Origin: Caproiciproducens galactitolivorans
GTDB lineage: Bacteria; Bacillota; Clostridia; Oscillospirales; Acutalibacteraceae
Reading direction: 5' to 3'
Length of the DNA: 64,000 nt
Assembly: GCF_004768785.1 (NCBI RefSeq)
Contig: NZ_SRMQ01000001.1
Coordinates: 1 to 64,000, forward strand
Shown: positions 52,814 to 61,961 of the stretch, one piece after another
Position numbering within the stretch: position 1 is the stretch's first letter
Layout of the letters: every line of letters starts with the position of its first letter
Notes under the pieces: model-generated
Databases searched by the model: none
Seen by the model: the letters and a program-made list of their open reading frames with translations, nothing else
Told to the model about the DNA's origin: nothing
Position numbers and translations under genes: made by a program

Positions 52814-53579
52814 TATTTTCAACCATCCGAAAGTGAAAAAGTGCGGGAAGCTGATCTGCCGGCTCCGGTGTTTGCACCCTTCCGTCTGGCTCCTTGTGAT
52901 CCTTACGGCGCTCGCTTTTTATGTAACGGTTGTCCCCCTCAATTTTTGGAAGCATGTCTGGCTTACCATGCGGGAGCACTCCGTACTGCTTGCCATGCTC
53001 TTGTTTTTTTGCCTTCTGGCGGTTTCGCTGGTATGGACGGAAGGCCAAAACATAGACGCCTATGTCTTTACGTTTTTTAACGGATATGGAAAACGGCCGC
53101 GCTGGCTGGATCGTACCATGATGGCGTTGACGGAACTTGGCAACGGTATTGTAACCGTTGTAATCGCTTTGGTGCTTTACTTTGCGGTGAATCCGCATCT
53201 GGCGTATGAGTTTGTATTCGGAACGCTGACGCTTTGGCTGGTTGTGGAAGGAATCAAATCTTTCATAAAAAGGCCCCGCCCGTTTTCCTATCTGGAAAAT
53301 GTCCGTGTTGTTGGCACACGCGCAAGAGGAAAGTCCTTTCCCAGCGGGCATACCGGTCAGGCGTTCTATATGGCCACCATATTATCGCAGTATTTTAAAG
53401 GACATATGTTTGTTGCGGTTGTGCTGTATTTGCTGGCCGCTCTGGTTGGGACAACGCGCATGTATATGGGGATGCATTATCCCCGGGATGTGCTTGCGGG
53501 AGCAATTTTAGGAATCTTCTGGGGGTTCATCGGCGTAGTTGTAAATGCAGTGATTTTCAGGGTGATTGGATTTTATTAA
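52806..53579 (+). CDS. PAP2-family membrane phosphatase
   Basis: This 257-residue protein has five or six membrane segments and the complete PAP2 signature: KSFIKRPRP (about 154-162), SFPSGHTGQAF (about 177-187) and TRMYMGMHYPRDVLAG (about 218-233). It removes phosphate from lipid phosphates such as phosphatidate or undecaprenyl pyrophosphate at the outer face of the membrane. Translationally coupled to the lipid kinase before it. Confidence 0.9.
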   Translation: MTDIFNHPKVKKCGKLICRLRCLHPSVWLLVILTALAFYVTVVPLNFWKHVWLTMREHSVLLAMLLFFCLLAVSLVWTEGQNIDAYVFTFFNGYGKRPRWLDRTMMALTELGNGIVTVVIALVLYFAVNPHLAYEFVFGTLTLWLVVEGIKSFIKRPRPFSYLENVRVVGTRARGKSFPSGHTGQAFYMATILSQYFKGHMFVAVVLYLLAALVGTTRMYMGMHYPRDVLAGAILGIFWGFIGVVVNAVIFRVIGFY

Positions 53580-53621
53580 ATAAAAGCTTTTCGCAGAAAA
53601 GAAAAAATGATGAAATTGTAA

Positions 53622-53656
53622 CCCAATTGGTTCGATAGCCAATTGGGACTTTTTTT
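53622..53656 (+). terminator. Terminator after the PAP2 gene
   Basis: CCCAATTGG and CCAATTGGG form a 9-bp stem followed by T7. Confidence 0.85.
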
Positions 53657-53825
53657 AAAATAAAATAAATTCAAAAAATTTGCAGCAGAGTTCCATAAAC
53701 AAAGGAAAAATATGGAGATTGGACATTCTGTCAATGACTTTGGTCATATTTTTCACCAAAATTTTTAAAAGATTTTAAACAAAGTAGTTTGTGTGACAGT
53801 TTAAACAATATTCGTAAAATGTTTA

Positions 53826-53854
53826 TTTACTTTTTGGCAAATCCTACCTATAAT
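53826..53854 (+). promoter_or_regulatory. Promoter of the secreted lipase gene
   Basis: TTTACT (53826-53831), a 17-nt spacer, TATAAT (53849-53854). This leaves an untranslated leader of about 175 nt before ATG 54038. The leader is AT-rich and I see no known riboswitch in it. Confidence 0.5.
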
Positions 53855-54037
53855 TCTGTATAGAACATTTCCAAGAATTACCTAAAACATAGGATTGCTG
53901 TTGAATTTTAAAAATTAAAAAAGGAAGCGCAGATGAAAACACCTTGCCTTTAAGGAAACGATTTTTAAACGGAAACAGGAATCTCTATTTTTATGTACTT
54001 CTAAGAATGTTCAAAAAAAAGAAAAGAGGATTGTGAA

Positions 54038-55354
54038 ATGGTGAAGAGGTCAAAATTCAAAAAGCTTGGCGCACTCATTTTAACGTTCGCGTTAACAATG
54101 TCCGTGTTCCTGCCGTCGGCGGCTGCGGCTGCACAGAAGAAGGAGTCGCGCCAAAACGACTACCCGATTGTTCTCTGCCACGGCTGCAACGGCTGGGGAA
54201 GAGACGAAGCCTTCGGAAGGCTTGCGTTCAACGCCAAGTATTACTGGGGAGGCAATGTCGATTTTCAGGAAGAATTGAACGACAGGGGCTTTACAACCTA
54301 CACAGCCGCTGTAGGTCCGCTTTCCAGCAACTGGGACAGAGCGTGTGAGCTTTATGCGCAGATCAAGGGCGGTACGGTCGACTACGGCGAGGCGCACTCG
54401 AAACGTTACGGCCACGCCAGATTCGGCAGGACCTATAAAGGCTTTTTGCCGAATTGGGGTCAGGAAGATGAAGACGGAAATATTCAGAAGGTTCATTTGA
54501 TCGGCCACAGCCAGGGCGGCCAGACGGTAAGGCTTTTGTCGGCGCTTCTTGGCGAAGGTAGTGCGGAAGAGAGAGCTGTTTCCGGTGAGAATGTAAGCCC
54601 ATTGTTTGCAGGCGGCCACAACTGGATTAGCAGCGTTACCACCATGGCAAGCCCCCATGACGGAACCACTCTTGCCGATGTGAAGGGAACAAACAAGGTT
54701 GCCGCTGTTGCTCTTGCCGCAGTTGGATCCGGTCTTGGCAATATTCCAAATGCCAATGAAGTCTACGATATTAAGCTCGACCAGTTCGGGTTGAAGAGAA
54801 AATCCGGAGAAAGCCTTAAGAAGTTCCTGAACAGGGTTCTTAATAGCAGTATGTGGACAAACAGCAAAGACAACTGTGCTTATGATTTAGGCACGGACGG
54901 TGCAGTAGTGCAGAATAGATGGGTCAAAGCCCAGCCCGATACCTATTATTTCTCATGGGCATGCTTGGGAACAAAGAAAAATCCAATTTCTTTCGAGGGC
55001 CACCAGATTGCCGATCCGCTGCTTATGGGTGACAAAAAGCTTTACAACGCGCAATGGGCGGCACAGGCGGCGTTCATGGGTTCGTATCACCGTAAAGATT
55101 ATTCCCGTGAAATCCCCATTATTGATGAAACATGGTGGCCGAATGACGGTTATGTCAATACCATCTCCCAAAGCGGTCCGCACTATGGTTCCACCGATAT
55201 CATCGAAGATTTCGACGGTACGCCGAAGATTGGCCAGTGGAACTTCATGGGTATAAAACATATCGACCATGAAGACATCATCGGCAGAAACTGGGATGGA
55301 GCTTTGGACTTCTTTATAGAGACAGCAACAATGCTCAGCCAGCTTCCGAAATAA
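54038..55354 (+). CDS. Secreted lipase (Bacillus family I.5-like)
   Basis: This 438-residue exported protein has a signal peptide (KLGALILTFALTMSVFLPSAAAAA). The mature start YPIVLCHGCNGWGRDEAFG is the oxyanion region. The nucleophile is in LIGHSQGGQT (about 154-163), the catalytic His probably in KHIDHEDIIG near the end, and a Gly/Asp/His-rich zinc segment is typical of thermophilic Bacillus lipases. It hydrolyses triacylglycerols or long-chain esters outside the cell. Cys replaces the usual Val/Phe in the oxyanion loop. Monocistronic, with its own promoter and terminator. Confidence 0.9.
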   Translation: MVKRSKFKKLGALILTFALTMSVFLPSAAAAAQKKESRQNDYPIVLCHGCNGWGRDEAFGRLAFNAKYYWGGNVDFQEELNDRGFTTYTAAVGPLSSNWDRACELYAQIKGGTVDYGEAHSKRYGHARFGRTYKGFLPNWGQEDEDGNIQKVHLIGHSQGGQTVRLLSALLGEGSAEERAVSGENVSPLFAGGHNWISSVTTMASPHDGTTLADVKGTNKVAAVALAAVGSGLGNIPNANEVYDIKLDQFGLKRKSGESLKKFLNRVLNSSMWTNSKDNCAYDLGTDGAVVQNRWVKAQPDTYYFSWACLGTKKNPISFEGHQIADPLLMGDKKLYNAQWAAQAAFMGSYHRKDYSREIPIIDETWWPNDGYVNTISQSGPHYGSTDIIEDFDGTPKIGQWNFMGIKHIDHEDIIGRNWDGALDFFIETATMLSQLPK

Positions 55355-55368
55355 TTCTGTTTTTACAT

Positions 55369-55413
55369 AAAAAGCTTCAGTTGGTTTGTTTAAACCAACT
55401 GAAGCTTTTTTTA
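55369..55413 (+). terminator. Bidirectional terminator between the lipase gene and ilvD
   Basis: AAAAAGCTTCAGTTGGT and ACCAACTGAAGCTTTTT form a stem of about 17 bp. T-runs follow on both strands, serving the converging genes. Confidence 0.9.
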
Positions 55414-55428
55414 GATAAATTAAACGGG

Positions 55429-57084
55429 TTATTTTATTTCCAGGATGGCCCCTTTATTCGCGGAAGAAACCATCGAAGCGTATCTTGCCAGAGCGCCCTC
55501 CGTAATTTTGGGCTTTCTGGGCTTCCAATTTTCGCGGCGTTTCTTCAGTTCTTCGTCGCTGACGGCAAGGTGAATGGTATTTGCCATGATATCAATTTGG
55601 ATGCGATCGCCTTCCTCTACAAGGGCGATATTCCCGCCGACCGCTGCCTCGGGGGAGACATGGCCGATTGCTGCGCCGCGGGTTGCGCCGCTGAAACGTC
55701 CATCCGTAATGAGCGCGACGCTGCTTCCAAGTCCGGCTCCCATGATTGCGGAGGTGGGATTCAGCATTTCCCGCATACCGGGGCCGCCTTTTGGTCCTTC
55801 GTAGCGGATAACAACAACATCGCCGGGTACGATTTTCCCGGAAGTAATCGCGTCAATGGCTTCTTCTTCGCTGTCGAAAACCCTTGCCGGACCTTCGTGC
55901 TTCAGCATCTCTGGTGCCACCGCAGAGCGTTTGACAACGCAGGAATCGGGAGCCAGATTTCCCCTTAATACGGCAATGCCGCCTGTTTTGCTGTAAGGAT
56001 TTTCAACCGGGCGGATTATCTCCGGGTTGCGATTCATACAGTTTGCAATATTTTCTCCCACCGTTTTGCCGGTGCAGGTGATCAGGTCGGTTTGGAGCAG
56101 CCCGAGCTTGTTAATTTCATGCATTACGGCGTAAACGCCGCCCGCCTCGTTTAGGTCTTCCATATAGGTGTGGCCCGCAGGGGCAAGATGGCAGAGGTTC
56201 GGCGTTTTGTCGCTGATTTCGTTCGCAATATCCAGGTTTAGAGAGATGCCGCATTCATGCGCGATTGCGGGAAGGTGGAGTATGCTGTTTGTGCTGCACC
56301 CAAGAGCCATATCAATCGTCAGCGCATTGCGGAACGCGCCCTCGGTCATAATGTCGCGCGGGCGGATATTCCTTTTCAGCAGCTCCATAATCTTCATGCC
56401 CGCGTGCTTTGCAAGCTGAAGGCGCTGCGAATAAACTGCCGGAATGGTTCCATTCCCCTTTAAGCCCATGCCCAGGACTTCTGTCAGGCAATTCATACTG
56501 TTGGCAGTATACATACCGGAGCAGGAGCCGCAGGTGGGGCAGACCCTGTTTTCATATTCCAGCAGTTTTTCCTTGGTGATTTTTCCTGCGCGATATGCTC
56601 CGGAAGCTTCGGAAACGCTGGAAAAGCTGGTCTTTTGCCCGTCAACGCGGCCCGCGAGCATCGGCCCGCCGCTGACAAGAATGGTGGGGATATTCAGGCG
56701 CGCCGCGGCCATGAGAAGGCCGGGTACGTTTTTATCGCAGTTCGGAACCATTACGAGGGCGTCAAAGGCGTGCGCAATCGCCATTGCTTCGGTGGAATCC
56801 GCGATCAGCTCCCTTGTGATGAGGGAATATTTCATCCCGCGGTGCCCCATTGCAAGGCCGTCGCACACCGCAATGGCCGGAAATACAATCGGGGTTCCGC
56901 CCGCCATGGAAACGCCTGCTTTTACTGCTTCAACGATTTTATCCAAATTCATATGTCCGGGGACAATCTCATTTTGTGAACCGACAATGCCGATCAGAGG
57001 CCGTTCAAGCTCCTCGTCGGTTAATCCAAGCGCGTGGAACAGGGCGCGCTGCGGTACGCTTTTGGTTACTGCATCACTATTCAT
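55429..57084 (-). CDS. ilvD: Dihydroxy-acid dehydratase
   Basis: This 551-residue IlvD/Edd-family Fe-S enzyme makes 2-keto acids for valine, leucine and isoleucine synthesis. Cluster cysteines are seen in [10 protein letters not shown] (about 112-121) and [16 protein letters not shown] (about 186-201). The C-terminal half has the IlvD-type [19 protein letters not shown]. The start is set at 57084 (AGAGG 8 nt upstream). Three codons further upstream there is a GTG. Unusually it stands alone with a FadR-type regulator, so a sugar-acid dehydratase role cannot be fully excluded, but the motifs favour IlvD. Confidence 0.92.
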   Translation of the reverse strand: MNSDAVTKSVPQRALFHALGLTDEELERPLIGIVGSQNEIVPGHMNLDKIVEAVKAGVSMAGGTPIVFPAIAVCDGLAMGHRGMKYSLITRELIADSTEAMAIAHAFDALVMVPNCDKNVPGLLMAAARLNIPTILVSGGPMLAGRVDGQKTSFSSVSEASGAYRAGKITKEKLLEYENRVCPTCGSCSGMYTANSMNCLTEVLGMGLKGNGTIPAVYSQRLQLAKHAGMKIMELLKRNIRPRDIMTEGAFRNALTIDMALGCSTNSILHLPAIAHECGISLNLDIANEISDKTPNLCHLAPAGHTYMEDLNEAGGVYAVMHEINKLGLLQTDLITCTGKTVGENIANCMNRNPEIIRPVENPYSKTGGIAVLRGNLAPDSCVVKRSAVAPEMLKHEGPARVFDSEEEAIDAITSGKIVPGDVVVIRYEGPKGGPGMREMLNPTSAIMGAGLGSSVALITDGRFSGATRGAAIGHVSPEAAVGGNIALVEEGDRIQIDIMANTIHLAVSDEELKKRRENWKPRKPKITEGALARYASMVSSANKGAILEIK

Positions 57085-57118
57085 TTTGAGCACCTCTCTC
57101 TATGTAGTTGTTTAATTA

Positions 57119-57147
57119 ATTATATATTGTATGATGTCTTATGTCAA
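57119..57147 (-). promoter_or_regulatory. ilvD promoter with putative FadR-type half-site
   Basis: On the minus strand, TTGACA (57147-57142), 17 nt, TATAAT (57124-57119): full consensus. The spacer contains AGACATC (57139-57133), a motif also present twice at the divergent regulator's own promoter. Confidence 0.75.
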
Positions 57148-57208
57148 TTGAAAATAAAGCTTCCCGGGAAGTTTCCTAGCGGGCGGAAATGACAGCAGAA
57201 AACAAAAC

Positions 57209-57245
57209 GCCCATACCGCTATCAGCAGTATGGGCGCGCTTTTTG
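57209..57245 (-). terminator. Terminator of the second FadR-type regulator gene
   Basis: GCCCATAC and GTATGGGC form an 8-bp stem. On the minus strand it is followed by GTTTTGTTTTC. The plus strand also has a T5 run. Confidence 0.7.
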
Positions 57246-57256
57246 CATGGGATTTG

Positions 57257-57943
57257 TTATTCGTTTTCTATTCCGAAGCCGCGCATTGCGTGGATAATAT
57301 GAAGCTCCATGGCTGTTTTCGCACCGAGGGCATCCCGCTTTGCAAGGAACTCCATAATCATTCGATGGTCATGCAGGGTATTTTGAACGATGTCCTCATT
57401 TGCATAAGATAAAATGACCCCCTTGCCGATTGCCTGATACAGGATCGGCATCAGCCGGTTCATAAATTCGTTGTGGGTCGCTTTTGCAATGGATTTGTGG
57501 AATGCCTGATCCACTTCGGTCCGATCCATTTTTTTCAGAATCTGTTCCTCTTCCAGCTTTCCGTAGTATAAAATACGTTCCAGCTCTTTATCGGTCGCAC
57601 GTTTTGCGGCATAATAAGCCGACTGTGGCTCAAAAATCAAACGCATTTCATATAAATCCTTCACGTCCATAGGGAATCCGGAAAGTTCCTCCAGCTTCAT
57701 CGAATCATTCAGGGACGGATTCCTTTTTACGAATGTTCCTTTTCCGCGCTGAATCTCCAACACATTGTGGGCAACCAAAATGCGGATGGCTTCCCTAAGC
57801 GTAGTGCGGCTCACCTTTAATTGGGAAGAAAGTACATTTTCATTTGGCAGCTTGTCGCCCAGAGAGAATTTTTTATCAATTGTGATCATTGCAAGAATAT
57901 CATCGGCGATTTTTTCAGCAAGGCTTTCCCCTTTTTTCGTCAT
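57257..57943 (-). CDS. FadR-subfamily GntR regulator near ilvD
   Basis: This 228-residue protein has a winged helix (LGDKLPNENVLSSQLKVSRTTLREAIRIL, about 27-55) and an FCD domain (about 90-222). The metal/ligand region includes VDQAFHKSIAKATHN and the last His of HDHRMIMEFL. It probably represses ilvD and itself: its promoter and that of ilvD share AGACATC. The effector is unknown, but a keto acid or hydroxy acid is plausible. It is on the same strand as ilvD and 173 nt upstream of it. Confidence 0.88.
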   Translation of the reverse strand: MTKKGESLAEKIADDILAMITIDKKFSLGDKLPNENVLSSQLKVSRTTLREAIRILVAHNVLEIQRGKGTFVKRNPSLNDSMKLEELSGFPMDVKDLYEMRLIFEPQSAYYAAKRATDKELERILYYGKLEEEQILKKMDRTEVDQAFHKSIAKATHNEFMNRLMPILYQAIGKGVILSYANEDIVQNTLHDHRMIMEFLAKRDALGAKTAMELHIIHAMRGFGIENE

Positions 57944-57974
57944 TGGTGAATCCCCTTAATTCTGTCTTTTGTTC

Positions 57975-58021
57975 ATTATAAACGAAAAGACATCGTTTTT
58001 CAATATGGTTGTCCGATGTCT
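57975..58021 (-). promoter_or_regulatory. Autoregulated promoter of the FadR-type gene
   Basis: On the minus strand TTGAAA (58003-57998), 17 nt, TATAAT (57980-57975). AGACATCG (57988-57995) lies in the spacer, and its perfect inverse CGATGTCT (58014-58021) lies upstream of the -35. The rest of 58022-58229 shows only the ansA terminator. Confidence 0.65.
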
Positions 58022-58125
58022 GATTTCATTTATCTATTCTTTTGCGCAAGCGGCATGTTACGAGGGCCGGCAGGAAGGTACGCAAAAGAGCGAAGGAAAT
58101 GTCTCGCAAATGGATTGTCGGATTG

Positions 58126-58161
58126 AAAAACGCCCATCCCGCCGGTTGGAAGGATGAGCGC
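58126..58161 (-). terminator. Terminator of ansA
   Basis: On the minus strand GCGCTCATCC pairs imperfectly with GGATGGGCG and is followed by T5, about 70 nt after the stop. Confidence 0.6.
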
Positions 58162-58229
58162 TTGCTATGTATCCGTAGTTCTAGATTGCTTTTATGTTTC
58201 CTGTTCAGAAAGTTTCTTCCGTCCGAAGC

Positions 58230-59225
58230 TTATGGAATGCTGATTTCCCCAACATAATTTGTTGTAAACATACGCTTGATTTCTTCCGGCTTGTCTGTTT
58301 TCCCAAGCGCCCACATCAGCTTTGTGACGGCGGCTTCGGTTGTCATGTCAAATCCCTGCACGACGCCGCTTCTTAAGGCTTTTTGCCCGGCCTGGTAAAT
58401 CGTGAAGTCGCTGCGCTCATACAGGCATTGGCTGCAAACCACAACGGAGATGCCGCATTCCACGGCTTTTTGTAATTTCGTAATCAAATCGCGGCGGACA
58501 AAATTCAGGCCGCCCGCGCCGAAGGCTTCAATCACAATTCCCTTATAATTCATTTTTAACAGCATATCAAAAATTTCGGGGTTCAAACCCGGTGTGAGCT
58601 TAATCAGAAAGACGCGGTCGCTCAGGCGGTCATCCAGAGCGAAGTCCCCTTGGACCTGCGGCAGAACGGGATTGTTTAGCTGCAACCCGTTTGCGTCGAT
58701 GGTTGCCGCGTACGGGCAATTGACGCTTTCAAATGCGTCGAATCCGGTGGTCCGCACTTTTACTGCCCGCGCGCCTAAAATCACCTTGCGATTGAAAGCA
58801 ACGTACACGCCCGGCGCCCCTGTGCTGGCCATCGCAAAGGCACAGCGGAGATTTTCAACGCCATCCGTCAGCGGATGGAGGATGGGAAGCTGGGAACCGG
58901 TAATCACCACAGGAATAGGCAGATTTCGCAGCATAAACGACAGTACCGAAGCGGTGTAAGCCATTGTATCCGTACCATGTGTTAATACGACGCCGTCATA
59001 CTTTGTGTATTCGCGGGCAATTGTGCGGGCAATGCACTGCCATTCCTCCGGCTGGATGTTCGAACTGTCTAGTTGGAACAGATCTTCTGTTGTTATGTCG
59101 TATTCGGTTGCCAGCCCGCCAAGAAATGCCGCCAATTTTCCGCTGGTAAGCGAAGGGGCAAGGCCCTCGTCCGTTGGTTCGGAGGCAATGGTGCCCCCGG
59201 TGGTGATAAACAGTATTTTTTTCAT
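58230..59225 (-). CDS. ansA: L-asparaginase, type I-like
   Basis: This 331-residue amidohydrolase converts asparagine to aspartate and ammonia. The two catalytic threonine motifs are present: ITTGGTIAS (about 6-14) and VLTHGTDTMAYTA (about 87-99). No signal peptide is present, so it is cytosolic, consistent with type I. The start at 59225 has AGGAGG 7 nt upstream. A longer in-frame extension is not supported. Confidence 0.92.
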   Translation of the reverse strand: MKKILFITTGGTIASEPTDEGLAPSLTSGKLAAFLGGLATEYDITTEDLFQLDSSNIQPEEWQCIARTIAREYTKYDGVVLTHGTDTMAYTASVLSFMLRNLPIPVVITGSQLPILHPLTDGVENLRCAFAMASTGAPGVYVAFNRKVILGARAVKVRTTGFDAFESVNCPYAATIDANGLQLNNPVLPQVQGDFALDDRLSDRVFLIKLTPGLNPEIFDMLLKMNYKGIVIEAFGAGGLNFVRRDLITKLQKAVECGISVVVCSQCLYERSDFTIYQAGQKALRSGVVQGFDMTTEAAVTKLMWALGKTDKPEEIKRMFTTNYVGEISIP

Positions 59226-59336
59226 TTCTGTCCTCCTGATTTCACAGCGGTTTCGCCAAATTCCGCTTATAATCCTACCATGGCGGCGACGCAAAGTAAA
59301 GAAGTTCCTTTGGTTAGAAAGAAAACGGACGGGCGA

Positions 59337-59365
59337 TTGATTGATTTGCAAGGATAAACTATAAT
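59337..59365 (+). promoter_or_regulatory. Promoter of the Bce-like two-component genes
   Basis: TTGATT (59337-59342), a 17-nt spacer, TATAAT (59360-59365), 58 nt before ATG 59423. Confidence 0.65.
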
Positions 59366-59422
59366 ATAGGACAAGATCTATCTGATTGGTGAAAAAGAAA
59401 AATAGAGAAGAGGCTGAGAAAT

Positions 59423-60088
59423 ATGCCTACTGTTTTTATTGTTGAAGATGATGTGAAAATCCGGAATGAATTGAAGCGCCTGCTTGAAAAATACGGATAT
59501 ACCTGTGTTTCGTCGGATGATTTTGCGCACATGCCGGAAATCATCATTCGCGAAAATCCGCAGCTTATTTTGCTGGATATTAATCTTCCAGTTTACGACG
59601 GCTACCATATTTGCCGGGAAATCCGCCGCCAAAGTGAAATTCCGATTATTATCGTAACCAGCCGGGACAGCGAAGTGGATGAACTGATGAGTATGAACCT
59701 TGGGGCGGATGATTTCATTACAAAGCCATACAATACCCAAATCCTGCTGGCGCGGATTTCTTCCGTTTTGAAGCGCGTTTATTATTCCGATCCGCCAAGC
59801 GTCCTTTCGCACCGGGGGGTAGAGCTTGATTTGTCCAAAGGCGTTGCCCGCTGCCAAAATAAAGAGGTGGAGCTTTCCAAAAATGAGCACCGTATTTTAC
59901 TTCTGTTGATGCGGAATAAGGAGCATATCATTTCTCGGGAAGAACTGATGAATGACCTTTGGCAGTCGGAGGAATTTGTGGACGACAACACGCTTACGGT
60001 GAATATTAACCGCCTACGCCGGAAGCTTGAGGAAATCGGCGTGCACGATTACTTAATCACCAAACGGGGACAGGGGTACATGGTATGA
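59423..60088 (+). CDS. OmpR-family response regulator, BceR-like
   Basis: This 221-residue protein has a receiver domain (about 1-115, acidic pocket ED at 8-9, phospho-Asp in LLDINLPVYDG near residue 53, Lys in TKPYN near 102) and a winged-helix DNA-binding domain (about 125-220) ending RGQGYMV. It should be phosphorylated by the histidine kinase encoded with a 4-nt overlap and activate the ABC genes downstream through the palindrome at 61097-61112. Confidence 0.93.
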   Translation: MPTVFIVEDDVKIRNELKRLLEKYGYTCVSSDDFAHMPEIIIRENPQLILLDINLPVYDGYHICREIRRQSEIPIIIVTSRDSEVDELMSMNLGADDFITKPYNTQILLARISSVLKRVYYSDPPSVLSHRGVELDLSKGVARCQNKEVELSKNEHRILLLLMRNKEHIISREELMNDLWQSEEFVDDNTLTVNINRLRRKLEEIGVHDYLITKRGQGYMV

Positions 60089-61089
60089 ATTTTGTGGACT
60101 TTTTAAAAGATAAGGCCTTTTCGGTCCTTTTCGTTGTGCTTTCATCCTTATTTGCGGTTGTCCTGATGAATATGCTCGGGGTTGGCGCTTACGCGGCCGG
60201 GTTTATCACCGGCCTTTTCCTGCTGGGGCAGGCCGCTGCGCTGGGAATGGAATATTTTCAGAAAAAAACCTTTTATAATGAACTGTTCCAGCATTTGGAG
60301 AAGCTGGATAAAAAGTACCTGCTGTCGGAGCTATTGGACGAGCCGTCCTTTTTGGAAGGAAAACTCCTATATGAGGTGGAAAAGACAACCAATAAGGCGA
60401 TGAACGACGAAATCGCCCGCTACCGTCTTGCTTCCCGCGAATACCGGGAATACATCGAAACCTGGGTTCACGAAGTGAAAACGCCGATTTCCTCCAGCAA
60501 ACTGATTATTGAAAACAACCGGAATAAAATAACGCTCAATTTAAATGAGGAACTGTCCAAAATCGAAAATTATGTGGAACAGGCGCTTTTCTATTCCCGC
60601 AGCAATTCGGTTGAGAAGGATTATGTCATCAAGCAGACGACGTTGAAAGAGCTGGTGAATTCTTCCTTGAAAAAATACTCTGCCCTTCTGATTGAGAGCA
60701 AAGTGCATGTGGAAACATCAGCGCTTGATAAAACGGTGTTTACCGACGTAAAATGGACGGACTTCATGATCGGGCAGATCCTGATGAATTCCATCAAATA
60801 CCGGAAAGGGAATCCATTCCTGAAAATCTGCGGCTTGCAGAACGAAAACAGCGTGACGCTGATAATTGAAGACAACGGGATCGGTATTCCGAAAAAGGAT
60901 TTGGGACGTGTTTTCGAAAAAGGGTTTACCGGCGAAAATGGGCGGAAGATAGCAAAGTCCACCGGGATCGGCCTGTACCTTTGCAAAAAGCTGTGCGATA
61001 AATTAAACCTCGGCATCTCAATTGCGTCCAATGAAGGCGCCGGCACAATGGTATCGCTGGTGTTCCCTAAAAGCAACATGTATCTGTAA
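60085..61089 (+). CDS. Intramembrane-sensing histidine kinase, BceS-like
   Basis: This 334-residue kinase has two N-terminal membrane segments with almost no extracellular loop (SVLFVVLSSLFAVVLMNML, then GAYAAGFITGLFLLGQAAAL), the hallmark of BceS-type sensors that detect drugs through the partner ABC permease. The phospho-accepting His is in WVHEVKTPI (about 131-139). ATP-binding boxes include IIEDNGIGIPKKDLGRVFEKGFTG and STGIGLYLCKKL. It overlaps the regulator gene by 4 nt. Confidence 0.92.
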   Translation: MNFVDFLKDKAFSVLFVVLSSLFAVVLMNMLGVGAYAAGFITGLFLLGQAAALGMEYFQKKTFYNELFQHLEKLDKKYLLSELLDEPSFLEGKLLYEVEKTTNKAMNDEIARYRLASREYREYIETWVHEVKTPISSSKLIIENNRNKITLNLNEELSKIENYVEQALFYSRSNSVEKDYVIKQTTLKELVNSSLKKYSALLIESKVHVETSALDKTVFTDVKWTDFMIGQILMNSIKYRKGNPFLKICGLQNENSVTLIIEDNGIGIPKKDLGRVFEKGFTGENGRKIAKSTGIGLYLCKKLCDKLNLGISIASNEGAGTMVSLVFPKSNMYL

Positions 61090-61096
61090 TGAAAAG

Positions 61097-61161
61097 CTTA
61101 CAAATTTGTAAGGAAAACGTAAGGTGAATCGATGGTTCAAACCGCAAAATTGTATTATAAT
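61097..61161 (+). promoter_or_regulatory. BceR-type operator and promoter of the ABC genes
   Basis: CTTACAAATTTGTAAG (61097-61112) is a perfect 16-bp palindrome matching the TNACA-N4-TGTAA pattern of BceR-like regulators. TATAAT follows at 61156-61161 with a poor -35 (TGGTTC), as expected for an activator-dependent promoter. A further GTAAG half-site lies at 61119-61123. Confidence 0.8.
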
Positions 61162-61193
61162 ACTAATACAATCGAACAAAGGAGAGAGATGCA

Positions 61194-61961
61194 ATGGAGA
61201 ACGTTTTAACGGTTGAACATATCGAAAAATATTACGGGAACAAAGGAAACGTTACAAAAGCGGTTGACGATATCAGTTTTGGAGTAGCAAAAGGCGAATT
61301 CATCGGAATTATGGGCGCTTCCGGAAGCGGAAAAACTACCCTGCTGAACTGTATTTCCACCATTGATTCTGCAACAGCCGGCCATATCTTCATTAACGGA
61401 ATGGATATTACAAGGCTGAATCAGAAAAAACTGTCCCGGTTCCGCCGCGAGCAGCTCGGTTTCATTTTCCAGGACTTTAACCTGCTGGATACGCTGACCG
61501 CCTATGAAAATATCGCGCTTGCGCTATCCATCATCAAAACCGCACCTGGTGAAATTGATGTCCGTGTCCGCCAGGTTGCAAAGCAGCTGGAAATTGAGGA
61601 TGTTTTGCAAAAATACCCGTACCAGCTTTCCGGCGGGCAGAAACAGCGCGTTGCGTCCGCAAGGGCGATCGTAACAAATCCCTCTTTGATTCTGGCGGAT
61701 GAACCGACCGGCGCGTTGGATTCCAAATCTTCGCGCATGCTGCTGGAAAGCTTTGAAACGCTGAACCGCAATCTGGACGCCACTATTTTAATGGTTACGC
61801 ACGATGCGTTTACCGCAAGCTACTGCCACCGTATCCTGTTTATTAAGGATGGGAAAATTTTCAATGAGATCGTCCGCGGCGACAATACCCGCAAGCAGTT
61901 CTTTAATAGGATCATTGAGGTTGTAACTCTGCTCGGAGGTGACAATTCCAATGTTTTGTAA
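61194..61961 (+). CDS. BceA-like ABC transporter ATPase
   Basis: This 255-residue ATPase of the MacB/LolD/BceA type has Walker [10 protein letters not shown] (about 42-50), the signature [15 protein letters not shown] (about 143-157) and Walker [14 protein letters not shown] (about 165-177). It drives the permease encoded next, removing or sensing cell-wall-active peptide antibiotics. AAAGGAGAGAG precedes ATG 61194. It overlaps the permease gene. Confidence 0.93.
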   Translation: MENVLTVEHIEKYYGNKGNVTKAVDDISFGVAKGEFIGIMGASGSGKTTLLNCISTIDSATAGHIFINGMDITRLNQKKLSRFRREQLGFIFQDFNLLDTLTAYENIALALSIIKTAPGEIDVRVRQVAKQLEIEDVLQKYPYQLSGGQKQRVASARAIVTNPSLILADEPTGALDSKSSRMLLESFETLNRNLDATILMVTHDAFTASYCHRILFIKDGKIFNEIVRGDNTRKQFFNRIIEVVTLLGGDNSNVL

